From: Smithella sp.
GTDB lineage: Bacteria > Desulfobacterota > Syntrophia > Syntrophales > Smithellaceae
NCBI GenBank assembly: GCA_012797505.1
Contig: JAAZOZ010000145.1
Location: 1 to 14,446 of the forward strand
Length of the DNA: 14,446 nucleotides
Direction: 5' to 3'
Shown here: positions 1-6,612 of the stretch, piece after piece
How positions within the stretch are numbered: position 1 is the first letter of the stretch
Layout: every line of letters starts with the position of its first letter
The notes under the pieces: model-generated
What the model was told of the DNA's origin: nothing
Database searches by the model: none
Seen by the model: only the letters and a program-made list of their open reading frames with translations
Program-made: the position numbers and the translations under genes

Positions 1-140
1 CCGCCTTCCAGTGCAGCGCGGGCGGCGTCAGCGGCGCGGAAGGAGGCGTCTGGCTGGTCTTTCGGGGAAACAGGGATCAGGTAAAGAAAGCTCTGGAACT
101 CACCGGCTCCATCCAGGGAGAGCGCCCTTACTCTGAATAG
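1..140 (+). CDS. C-terminal end of an unidentified protein (5' end outside window)
   Basis: Reading from base 3, an open frame of 45 codons runs from the window edge to a TAG at 138-140. The peptide contains the stretch GGVWLVFRGNRDQVKKALEL and ends RPYSE. The pattern of a beta strand (VWLVFRG) followed by an amphipathic helix (DQVKKALEL) would suit the last beta-alpha unit of a small alpha/beta domain. I do not recognise the family. Support for it being a real gene end is the strong intrinsic terminator that starts 17 bases after the stop codon on the same strand. The other two forward frames also end in this stretch, so the frame is chosen by the terminator position and by composition, not by homology. 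Confidence 0.55.
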   Translation, partial: AFQCSAGGVSGAEGGVWLVFRGNRDQVKKALELTGSIQGERPYSE

Positions 141-156
141 GTTCATGATAACTGAA

Positions 157-210
157 CTGACCGGCGCCCGCAAATGATGAAAGTTTTGCAGGCGCCGGTC
201 AGCGGTTTTT
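157..210 (+). terminator. Rho-independent terminator
   Basis: Perfect 12-bp inverted repeat CTGACCGGCGCC (157-168) / GGCGCCGGTCAG (191-202). After one mismatch, 5 more inner pairs (GCAAA 170-174 with TTTGC 185-189) enclose a 10-base loop. A T-run follows at 206-210. It sits just after the stop codon at 138-140 and before the LysE gene, as expected for the end of the upstream transcript. Confidence 0.85.
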
Positions 211-325
211 GGGAAAAAGCCCCCCGGAAAAGTGCCGGCGCTCTGCCCGATCGTTCCAGGGGCTGCGGGAATCCGGCGGTAACGCCTCCGCGCGGGACGA
301 TACCGCTTAAAGAAAGTAACCATCC

Positions 326-973
326 ATGCTGTTCACCCTGTTCACCATTTTTGCCTCCTCGTTTGTTATCGCGCTTTCCGGCGCGCTGATGCCGGGGCCG
401 CTTTTGACCGCGACGATCAGCGAAAGCTCCCGGCGGGGTTTTTGGGCCGGACCGCTTTTGATCGTCGGGCATGCCGTTCTGGAACTGGCGCTGGTGATTG
501 CCCTTTTCCTGGGGTTGGCTCCGTTTTTTCAGATGCCGGCGGTTTTTGCGGCAAGCGCGCTGGCCGGCGCGGTGATTCTGATCTGGATGGCGGCGGGAAT
601 GCTGCGGTCTTTGCCCACCCTTCGGCTTTCATGGGAACCCCATCAAAGCAAAATGAATCATCCGGTGGTCAGCGGAATTCTGATGAGCGTTTCCAATCCC
701 TACTGGATCATCTGGTGGGCAACAATCGGCATCGGGTATATTTTTTACGCCTGGCAGTATGGTTTTTGGGGAATTGCTTTTTTCTTTGCCGGTCACATTT
801 CGGCGGATCTGGCCTGGTATTCTTTCATCGCCGGCGCGGTGGACCGGGGCAGGCGCCTGCTGACCGACCGGCTCTACCGCCGGCTGATCGGTCTTTGCGC
901 CGTTTTCCTGATCGGTTTTGCCGGTTATTTCGCCTACGCGGGCCTCGTCAAACTCAAAGACCTTCTGTCATAA
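326..973 (+). CDS. LysE/RhtB-family amino-acid or small-molecule exporter
   Basis: A 215-residue inner-membrane protein with about six hydrophobic segments, the usual size of LysE/RhtB/CadD exporters, which export amino acids or related metabolites. Family hallmarks visible are the N-terminal helix ending in the M-P-G-P motif (residues 22-25), Gly-His at 48-49 in the second segment, and an Asn-Pro (124-125) opening a tryptophan-rich helix (WIIWW). The hydrophilic loop around residues 93-112 separates the two halves. The ATG at 326 is the first start that keeps the whole first membrane helix. Its ribosome site is weak (AAAGAAAG about 8 bases upstream). It stands alone on the plus strand after a terminator; I see no convincing promoter in 203-325. 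Its 3' end overlaps the convergent selenoprotein gene by six bases. The exported substrate cannot be deduced. Confidence 0.88.
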   Translation: MLFTLFTIFASSFVIALSGALMPGPLLTATISESSRRGFWAGPLLIVGHAVLELALVIALFLGLAPFFQMPAVFAASALAGAVILIWMAAGMLRSLPTLRLSWEPHQSKMNHPVVSGILMSVSNPYWIIWWATIGIGYIFYAWQYGFWGIAFFFAGHISADLAWYSFIAGAVDRGRRLLTDRLYRRLIGLCAVFLIGFAGYFAYAGLVKLKDLLS

Positions 974-1432
974 CTGCGACCGGATCAAATCCAGAATCTC
1001 CCCGTTGGGAGGAATGTCCGCCATGGAGTGGCCATAGTGCACGAAGCGGACCTTTCCCGCGCGGTCGATCAGCATTTGCGCGGGCAGGCGGCCCAGCTTG
1101 AAGAGTTTCACTTCCTGGCCGTACAGTTTCAGAACGCGGTGCTCCGGATCGGGAAGGCCGACAAACGGCAGGTCATGTTTTTTCCAGTAGTCCCGAAACG
1201 TCTCGGGTGTTTCAGGGCCCGCAACAAGGATTTCCGTGTTGAGGGTCGCGAACGAATCGTAATCCCGGCGCAACTGCGCCATGTGCGCGCGGCAGAACGG
1301 TCACATAAAGCCGCGGTTGAAAACGACCAGAACGTTTTTTTGTCCGGCGTAATCGGACAGGGACACGCTTTTGCCGTTGAAATCGTTCATCGTAAAATCG
1401 GGCGCCTGGGTGTTCAGCTCCACTCTGGGCAT
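968..1432 (-). CDS. Peroxiredoxin-like selenoprotein (UxxC), read through in-frame TGA
   Basis: Read from the ATG at 1432-1430, the frame gives 43 residues, then TGA (1303-1301), then 110 more residues to a TGA stop at 970-968: 154 residues in all, normal for AhpC/TSA-like thioredoxin-fold proteins. The N-terminus (MPRVELNTQAPDF) is the typical redoxin opening. The codon before the TGA ends FNRGFM and the codons after read PFCRAHMAQLRRDY, so the TGA occupies the first Cys of the CPFC motif found in Cys homologues: U44-P-F-C47. A strong ribosome site (1441-1448) precedes the upstream ATG, and a SECIS-like hairpin follows the TGA. Expected role: Sec-dependent reduction of peroxides or disulfides in the cytoplasm. 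It is the last gene behind the thioesterase (14-base gap). Alternatives are a nonsense mutation or a base error. Starting at the inner ATG (1282) would lose the active site. Confidence 0.83.
1267..1280 (-). promoter_or_regulatory. Candidate bacterial SECIS hairpin
   Basis: On the coding strand the sequence is GGCGC-AGUU-GCGCC: five G/C pairs closing a four-base loop, with a further U-G pair possible at the base. The loop begins after 25 bases following the UGA (1301-1303), and its second base is G. Bacterial SECIS elements recognised by SelB are short stem-loops inside the coding region, with the loop roughly 16-37 bases past the UGA and a G in the first two loop positions; this fits. Folding was done by eye. 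Confidence 0.68.
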
Positions 1433-1440
1433 CGTGCAAT

Positions 1441-1448
1441 CCTCCCTT
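1441..1448 (-). promoter_or_regulatory. Ribosome binding site deciding the start of the selenoprotein
   Basis: The coding strand reads AAGGGAGG, then eight bases, then the ATG at 1432. It overlaps the TAA stop of the thioesterase (1449-1447), which suggests translational coupling. A strong site here would be unexpected if translation really began at the inner ATG at 1282, so it supports the longer reading frame through TGA. Confidence 0.8.
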
Positions 1449-1884
1449 ACGATTCGAAAAAATTTCCCTCCTGCCCTTCCGGCAGGATTTCAAACAAATC
1501 TTTAACGTCCCTTGGAATGGAACGCAGCGTTCCTTTTTGCGCGTCCACAAAAACCCATTCCGTTTCTCCGTGGGCCAGCAGCGCCCGGTCGTCCTTCCGG
1601 AAAATTTTATACCTGCGCAGCGATTGAACCCGGCGGAGGCTCGCCACCCATGTGCAGACCACCACCCGGTCGCCGGCGAACGCCGGTTTTAAGTACACGA
1701 TTTTATGCGTGCGCACCACCCAGGTGGCGCCGGCGGCGTTTGTGGCGGCGGTGCAGCCGGACGCTTCGGAATGCCGCATGGCCGCGTCCTGCATCCAGCG
1801 CAGATATTCCACATTGTTGACGTGCCCGTTTTGATCTTCCGCTTCTTTGGGCACCAAAAGCTCATCATGAAAAATTGGACTCAT
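1447..1884 (-). CDS. Hotdog-fold acyl-CoA thioesterase (4HBT / FatA-like)
   Basis: A 145-residue protein of the YbgC/4-hydroxybenzoyl-CoA thioesterase type, single hotdog domain, normal length. The active-site segment is D17-Q-N-G-H21-V-N-N-V-E-Y27, with Asp17 in the catalytic position and HVNN/Y as the family signature. The later strand pairs V-Y-L-K-P-A-F-A-G-D and GETEWVFVD complete the fold. It probably hydrolyses an acyl-CoA or acyl thioester in the cytoplasm; chain preference cannot be read. The ATG at 1884 is the first start after an in-frame stop. A GAGG about 14 bases upstream is a somewhat distant ribosome site. It lies 54 bases after the 4Fe-4S gene and 14 bases before the selenoprotein gene, consistent with one operon. 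Confidence 0.88.
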   Translation of the reverse strand: MSPIFHDELLVPKEAEDQNGHVNNVEYLRWMQDAAMRHSEASGCTAATNAAGATWVVRTHKIVYLKPAFAGDRVVVCTWVASLRRVQSLRRYKIFRKDDRALLAHGETEWVFVDAQKGTLRSIPRDVKDLFEILPEGQEGNFFES

Positions 1885-1938
1885 AAGGGTCAGGTTTTCC
1901 TCACATCAACAGCCGGTCCTTTGTTATCCTTCTCCGCC

Positions 1939-2931
1939 TCAGGCCGGAACAAAATCGGATGACCGCACCTCCTTGAGCTTCAGGGCGTCCGTCGGGCAGA
2001 CGACGGTGCAGACCCCGCACCCCAGGCACCGATCCGGATCGACGGCGGCAAAATCATCCTGCATGGAGAGAGCTTCGAAAAAGCACCGGTCGATGCACGT
2101 TTCGCATCCGCTGCAAAGATCGACATCGACAAAGGCCGCGAAACGGCTGGGCGCCACCCATTTTTTCGGTCCCTTCATAATCGCCCAGTTCAGGCAGCAG
2201 TCGTCGCAGCAGTTGCAGATGACGTGGCCCACCGTCTGGCGGTTGTCCACCACATGCACAAGACCTTCCTCGCGGCACTTTCTCAGGATTTCCACGGCTT
2301 CTTTGGGAGTTATGGCCCGGCCGGTGCCTCGTTCGATATTGTATTCGGCGGCGCGGTCCACCTGCATGCAGACTTCCAAAGGCTTTTCACAATTGCCGGA
2401 GATCACACGGCAGGAGCAATTGGTAACGGAAAGCGTTTTGGCGTTCTCGACAATCTTCACGGCGTCATCGTAGGCCAGAATTTTGGATTGCGGCTCGATG
2501 CTTTCATTGACGGGAATCACCCGCATGATGGGCCCGGGGAGAAAATCCATGATCATCTGACCGTAACCGGGCCATTCCTTCCGCATGTACTCCTTCCAGA
2601 GGTCCAGCACCTGCCTGGAAATTCCAGGCGTCAGGCTGGTGGAATCATGCATCTGCGGAATGCTTTTCACGCGATAAAATTTCTTTTCGCCGCCCTTTGC
2701 CGCTTTAAAGATCAATCCCCGGTGAAACAGGGAATCCATCATCGCCGTGATGGCCTCCCCGGCCAATCCGGTCTTTTGCGCCAGTTCTTCCACGGTGGCG
2801 GGCGGTGAGGCCAGAAGCATCACCTTTGCTTCGTCGTCATTGACCAGCGCCTCAAATATTTTTGGAATCAACGGGGATTCGCCCGCCCCCACGGCTTCGG
2901 CCAGTTGTCTGCACAATCCCATGTCCGCCAT
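1939..2931 (-). CDS. Winged-helix N-terminus fused to cysteine-rich 2[4Fe-4S] ferredoxin domain
   Basis: A 330-residue protein. Residues about 33-88 have the look of a winged helix-turn-helix (PATVEELAQKTGLAGEAITA, then a helix, then LIFKAAKGGEKKFYRV as the wing). The middle carries two unusual cysteine groups: C172-x-C174-x6-C181-x6-C188 and C239-x-C241-C242-x2-C245-C246. The C-terminus is a standard bacterial ferredoxin pair: C273-x2-C276-x2-C279-x3-C283, and C302-x2-C305-x2-C308-x3-C312-P. Proteins of this build occur in anaerobic deltaproteobacteria, but I know no proven function. Possible roles are an electron carrier for acyl-CoA metabolism or a redox-responsive regulator. The ATG at 2931 has GGAGG about nine bases upstream and a good promoter at 2965-2993. 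It is the first gene of the ferredoxin-thioesterase-selenoprotein operon. Confidence 0.85.
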   Translation of the reverse strand: MADMGLCRQLAEAVGAGESPLIPKIFEALVNDDEAKVMLLASPPATVEELAQKTGLAGEAITAMMDSLFHRGLIFKAAKGGEKKFYRVKSIPQMHDSTSLTPGISRQVLDLWKEYMRKEWPGYGQMIMDFLPGPIMRVIPVNESIEPQSKILAYDDAVKIVENAKTLSVTNCSCRVISGNCEKPLEVCMQVDRAAEYNIERGTGRAITPKEAVEILRKCREEGLVHVVDNRQTVGHVICNCCDDCCLNWAIMKGPKKWVAPSRFAAFVDVDLCSGCETCIDRCFFEALSMQDDFAAVDPDRCLGCGVCTVVCPTDALKLKEVRSSDFVPA

Positions 2932-2964
2932 GCGTCATTGCCTCCGTTTCCAGGAATTGGAGAA

Positions 2965-2993
2965 AGTATCGGGAAATAAATCTTTCCTGTCAA
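2965..2993 (-). promoter_or_regulatory. Sigma-70 promoter of the ferredoxin-thioesterase-selenoprotein operon
   Basis: On the minus strand: TTGACA (2993-2988, perfect -35), a 17-base spacer, then GATACT (2970-2965, four of six matches to TATAAT). Transcription would start near 2958, giving a leader of about 27 bases that contains the GGAGG ribosome site of the 2931 gene. The spacer contains the inverted repeat GGAAA (2972-2976) / TTTCC (2983-2987), a possible operator. It lies just beyond the likely terminator of the preceding operon. Confidence 0.72.
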
Positions 2994-3023
2994 GAACAAA
3001 CACCAGGGGGAAATCCTGGACAC

Positions 3024-3063
3024 AAAAAAAGAAACCGGCCTGGAAGGATGAGCGTACGGCCGG
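3024..3063 (-). terminator. Probable intrinsic terminator of the liv/acyl-CoA synthetase operon
   Basis: On the minus strand, CCGGCC (3063-3058), a 17-base loop and GGCCGG (3040-3035) are followed directly by TTTCTTTTTTT (3034-3024). The U-tract is excellent, but the stem is only 6 bp and the loop large, so the hairpin is moderate. The order stop codon (3197), hairpin with U-tract, then a new promoter at 2993-2965 makes biological sense. Confidence 0.55.
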
Positions 3064-3196
3064 CGCTTTGGGCAGATGCGGAAAATCAGGACCAGCGGGC
3101 TTGAGGCCGCTTTCGGCCCCGGACCTTGCCGCTGCGCGGATTTCTTCTCCGACTTTCCAGGACGGTTCGAAATTGCGGCAGACGGAAGGGCGGCGG

Positions 3197-5014
3197 TCAT
3201 TCGCCTTCCCGGTACATGGACTCGATGACGTCCTTGTACTGCTCGGCGATGGATTTGCGCTTGACCTTCATGGTCGGGGTGACTTCTCCGTCTTCCGTGT
3301 AGAGCTTCTTGTCCAGCAGGCGGAACTTGCGGATGTTTTCCACGCGGGCGATCTGCTTATTGACCTTCTCCACCTCGTCCGAAATCAGCTTGATGACCTC
3401 TTCGGTCTTGGTCAGACTGGCAAACGTCGTGTACTGCACCTTGTGGTCCTGCGCGAATTTCACGACGTTTTCCTCGTCGATGACGATGAGCGCCGTGACA
3501 TACTTGCGCCGGTCGCCGATGACCACCGCGTCCGTGATGTACGGAGAGAATTTCAGCAGGTTTTCAATGTACTGCGGCGCGATGTTTTTCCCGCCCGCCG
3601 TGATGATCAGGTCTTTTTTGCGGTCGGTGATCTTGAGATAGCCTTCCTGATCGATTTCCCCGACGTCGCCGGTGTGGAACCAGCCGCCCTCCAGCGCCGC
3701 GGCCGTGGCTTCGGGTTCCTTGAAGTATCCCTGGAAAATGCCCCCGTGCTGAACCAGAATCTCGCCGTCTTCGGCGATTTGCACCTTGGCGCCCGGCAGA
3801 TTCCGCCCCACCGTCCCCAGCTTGAAGTTTTGCGCGTCGGAGATGTGCGTGATGCCCGTGGTCTCGGTCAGCCCGTAGCCTTCGCGGATGGGAATGCCGA
3901 TGCTCTGGAAAAACTTCAGAATCTCGTGCGAGATGGGCGCCGCGCCGGAAAATCCGAGGCGGACGCGGTCAAAGCCGAGCCGCTCCTTGAGCTTCCAGAA
4001 AACGCAGAAATACGCAATCTGATAGCCGATGTACAGATACCAGGGCATGGGGGCTTTCGCCAGTTTAACGGTGTTGTACTTTGAGCCGATTTTGAAGGCG
4101 AGGTTGAAGACCGTTCGTTTCAGCCAGGTCGCGTCGGCCATCTTGAGCACGATGGCGGAGTGGTATTTTTCCCAGATGCGGGGAACGGCGTGAAAAAGCG
4201 TGGGCGACACGTCGCGCAGATCGTTCATCACCGTGTCCGTATTTTCCGTGAAGTTCACAATATGGCCCGCCCACATGTGCATCATCATATCAAAGATCTG
4301 TTCATAGACATGGTTGAGCGGCAGGAAGGAAATGGTCTCGTCCTTCGTTTCCATCCGGGTGATTTTTTCCGTCGCCTGCGCGATCCACAGATAATTCCGA
4401 TGGCTGATCATCGCGCCCTTCGGGGGGCCGGTGGTGCCGGAGGTATAGATGATGGAGGCGGTTTCTTCGCCTTTCCCCTGCGCCGCGATTTTCTCGTACA
4501 GACCGGGATTCTCCCGGTCCGTCTTTTCTCCCAGCGCCATCAGATCGTCAAAACTCATCAACATGGGATCATCGAAATGTTTCAGGCCCTCCATATCCCA
4601 AACCACGCATTTTTTGAGATGCGGCGTTCGGGAGCGGAAAACCAGCGCCTTGTCGAACTGTTCCTCGTCCTCACAGAAGAAGACGACGGACTCGGAATGG
4701 CCGACGATATATTCACATTCCGCGGCCGGGTTGGTTGTGTAAACGCCGACGAAGATTCCTCCCAGCGACATGACGCCCATGGCCGAGAAAAGCCATTCGG
4801 GCTTGTTCTCGCCGACAATCGCCACATGGTCGCCTCGCCCGACGCCCAGGGCGTGCAGTCCCATGGCGACTTTTTTCACGTTTTCATAATACTGGGCCCA
4901 GGTAATGTCGTGCCAGATTCCGTAATCCTTCATGCGCATGGCAATCCGGTCCGGCTGCTCCTGCACCATAAACTTGAGGCCCTGCGGCAGGGTTTGAATC
5001 TCCTCTTTTTTCAT
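3197..5014 (-). CDS. Long-chain-type acyl-CoA synthetase (AMP-forming)
   Basis: A 605-residue member of the ANL superfamily, FAA1/FadD15-like branch. It activates a carboxylic acid with ATP and CoA to the acyl-CoA via an acyl-adenylate. Motifs in order: phosphate loop YTSGTTGPPKG (190-200), EGYGLTETTG (378-387) for adenine/AMP binding, HTGD (447-450), the DRKKDLIITAGGKN stretch (464-477) with the hinge, and a C-terminal lysine region TPTMKVKRK (579-587) containing the catalytic Lys. No signal peptide is seen; it is probably cytoplasmic or membrane-associated. The start at 5014 follows the livF stop by 10 bases, with AAGGAAG overlapping that stop, so translation is tightly linked to the transporter. 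That linkage suggests it activates the imported solute. Chain length or aromatic preference cannot be decided from motifs. Confidence 0.93.
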   Translation of the reverse strand: MKKEEIQTLPQGLKFMVQEQPDRIAMRMKDYGIWHDITWAQYYENVKKVAMGLHALGVGRGDHVAIVGENKPEWLFSAMGVMSLGGIFVGVYTTNPAAECEYIVGHSESVVFFCEDEEQFDKALVFRSRTPHLKKCVVWDMEGLKHFDDPMLMSFDDLMALGEKTDRENPGLYEKIAAQGKGEETASIIYTSGTTGPPKGAMISHRNYLWIAQATEKITRMETKDETISFLPLNHVYEQIFDMMMHMWAGHIVNFTENTDTVMNDLRDVSPTLFHAVPRIWEKYHSAIVLKMADATWLKRTVFNLAFKIGSKYNTVKLAKAPMPWYLYIGYQIAYFCVFWKLKERLGFDRVRLGFSGAAPISHEILKFFQSIGIPIREGYGLTETTGITHISDAQNFKLGTVGRNLPGAKVQIAEDGEILVQHGGIFQGYFKEPEATAAALEGGWFHTGDVGEIDQEGYLKITDRKKDLIITAGGKNIAPQYIENLLKFSPYITDAVVIGDRRKYVTALIVIDEENVVKFAQDHKVQYTTFASLTKTEEVIKLISDEVEKVNKQIARVENIRKFRLLDKKLYTEDGEVTPTMKVKRKSIAEQYKDVIESMYREGE

Positions 5015-5024
5015 AGTTTCTTCC

Positions 5025-5798
5025 TTAGCGGAAACGCACTTTCCGGCGGTAACGTTTGTAGCCTTTCACGGAGGTCTCCGTGGCAATGCCCAGATAAAAC
5101 TCCTTCACGTCGTCATCCTCGCGCAGCACTTCCGGTTTGTCGGCCCGAACGATCCGGCCGTTTTCCATCAGAAAAGCGTAATGCGAATATTTCAGCGCCA
5201 TGTTCACGTTCTGCTCGACCAGCAGGATGGTCACGCCCTGCTTGTTGATGCGCTGGATGATGTTGAAAATTTCCTTGGTCAACAGAGGCGACAGGCCCAG
5301 CGACGGCTCGTCGAGCATCAGCAGCTTGGGACGGCTCATCAGCGCGCGGCCGATCGCCAGCATCTGCTGTTCCCCGCCGCTCAGATGACCGGCCTGCTGG
5401 TTCCTGCGCTCGCTCAAAATGGGAAACTGCTTGAAAATGCCTTCAATGTCTTCTTGAATTCCCTTGCGGTCGCGGCGCGTGTAAGCGCCCATCTGAATGT
5501 TTTCCATGACCGTCAGCTCGGGAAAGACCTCGCGGCCCTCCGGCACGTAGCTGATGCCCAGGCGGACGATTTCCTCCGTGTCCATGCGGTCGATGCGCTT
5601 GCCCAGAAACTCAATCGTGCCTTTTTCCGGCTGGTCGTCGTCGTCCAGAATCCGCATGATCGTCTTGAGCGTCGTGGTTTTGCCCGCGCCGTTGCTGCCC
5701 AGAAGCGCCACAATCTGACCCTCCTGAATTTCAAAGGAGATGCCGTGCAGCGCCCGGATCAGATCGTACCAGGTTTCAATATTTTTGACCGAGAGCAT
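5025..5798 (-). CDS. livF: Branched-chain amino acid-type ABC transporter ATPase LivF
   Basis: A 257-residue ABC ATPase. Walker A GSNGAGKTT (34-42), signature LSGGEQQ (139-145), Walker B LLMLDEP (159-165). The H-loop position reads VEQN, with Gln in place of His, which is typical for LivF proteins and helps separate it from LivG. It would pair with LivG as the two nucleotide-binding subunits energising LivH/LivM at the inner membrane. The start codon overlaps the livG stop (TAATG, 5800-5796), with GGAGG inside the end of livG, so the two are translationally coupled. After the usual end near residue 237 (YLG) there is a tail rich in Lys, Arg and Tyr (KGYKRYRRKVRFR). Confidence 0.93.
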   Translation of the reverse strand: MLSVKNIETWYDLIRALHGISFEIQEGQIVALLGSNGAGKTTTLKTIMRILDDDDQPEKGTIEFLGKRIDRMDTEEIVRLGISYVPEGREVFPELTVMENIQMGAYTRRDRKGIQEDIEGIFKQFPILSERRNQQAGHLSGGEQQMLAIGRALMSRPKLLMLDEPSLGLSPLLTKEIFNIIQRINKQGVTILLVEQNVNMALKYSHYAFLMENGRIVRADKPEVLREDDDVKEFYLGIATETSVKGYKRYRRKVRFR

Positions 5799-6571
5799 TA
5801 GTCCTCCTCTCCCAGATAGGCGGCAATCACGTCCGGGTGCTTCTGCACGTCCGCGGGCACTCCCTCGATAATTTTCACGCCCTGGTTGATGGCCAGAATT
5901 CTGTCGGAAATGCCCATCACCATGTTCATGTCATGCTCGATGAGCAGAATCGTCACCCGGTAGTCTTCCTGGATGTCCTTGATCCAGATGCGCAAATCGT
6001 CCTTCTCTTCCGTGTTCATGCCGGCGGACGGTTCATCCAGCAGCAGCACCTTGGGCTCCAGCGCCAGCGCCCGTCCCAGCTCCACCAGTTTGCGCTTGCC
6101 GTAAGGCAGGTTGGACACAAACTGGTCGCGCAGGGACTGCAGATCCAGAAAATCCACGATGTGTTCGATAAGTTCTCGATGCCGGATTTCTTCCCTCGCG
6201 CTCGCCGAATGTCTCCCCCACATGAAAGCGCCGCTGAGAATCCCCGTTTTCATGTGGATGTGCCGCCCCAGCATCAGGTTGTCCATGACGGTGGCGTTGC
6301 CGAACAGCTGGATGTTCTGAAATGTCCGCGCCACGCCCTTGCGGGCGATCGTATCCGGACGCAGGCCGACCAGATTCTCGCCTTCCAGAAAGACCTCGCC
6401 GGCATTGGGCTTGTAAATGCCGCTGATCATATTGAAGATCGTGGTTTTGCCGCTGCCGTTCGGTCCGATAATCGAAAAGATTTTGTTGTGCTCGACTTCA
6501 AAACTGACATCATTGACTGCCTTGATGCCGCCGAAAGCGATGCTCAGGTGTTCCACTTTAAAGTGCGCCAT
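5798..6571 (-). CDS. livG: Branched-chain amino acid-type ABC transporter ATPase LivG
   Basis: A 257-residue ABC ATPase. Walker A GPNGSGKTT (36-44), the LivG-typical GVARTFQNIQLF segment (79-90) as Q-loop region, a degenerate signature LPYGKRK (155-161), Walker B VLLLDEP (175-181), and the H-loop IEHDMNMVM (211-219) with His212. This matches LivG rather than LivF. The ATG at 6571 gives the expected N-terminus (MAHFKVEHLSIAFGG). The ribosome site is weak (AAAGG only two bases before the start), in contrast to the strong site of livK, so lower expression than the binding protein is plausible. It follows livK by 82 bases that include a strong hairpin. Confidence 0.93.
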   Translation of the reverse strand: MAHFKVEHLSIAFGGIKAVNDVSFEVEHNKIFSIIGPNGSGKTTIFNMISGIYKPNAGEVFLEGENLVGLRPDTIARKGVARTFQNIQLFGNATVMDNLMLGRHIHMKTGILSGAFMWGRHSASAREEIRHRELIEHIVDFLDLQSLRDQFVSNLPYGKRKLVELGRALALEPKVLLLDEPSAGMNTEEKDDLRIWIKDIQEDYRVTILLIEHDMNMVMGISDRILAINQGVKIIEGVPADVQKHPDVIAAYLGEED

Positions 6572-6612
6572 AGCCTTTAACCCGTGACCGTCTCAACCGG
6601 TGGTTATCGTCG

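Noticed and set aside
968..1282. A 104-residue protein starting at the inner ATG (1282)
   Set aside because: It lacks the redoxin N-terminus and active site, has no good ribosome site, and is the downstream part of a longer frame that continues through the TGA with clear family similarity.
968..1432. Reading the redoxin gene as a pseudogene with a nonsense codon
   Set aside because: There is no other damage, the TGA is at the catalytic Cys position and is followed by a SECIS-like hairpin. A random stop there is less likely, though it cannot be fully excluded.
3105..3117. GGCCG-CTTT-CGGCC hairpin after the acyl-CoA synthetase gene
   Set aside because: It has only five pairs and no T-run. The structure at 3024-3063 is the better terminator candidate.
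2747..4084. Long plus-strand open frame (445 codons) opposite the acyl-CoA synthetase and ferredoxin genes
   Set aside because: It is antisense to two well-supported genes, shows no recognisable domain, and has a composition typical of the complement of GC-rich coding DNA.
4160..5248. Plus-strand open frame (362 codons) opposite the acyl-CoA synthetase and livF
   Set aside because: Antisense of recognised genes; no domain, and a His/Arg-rich composition typical of shadow frames.
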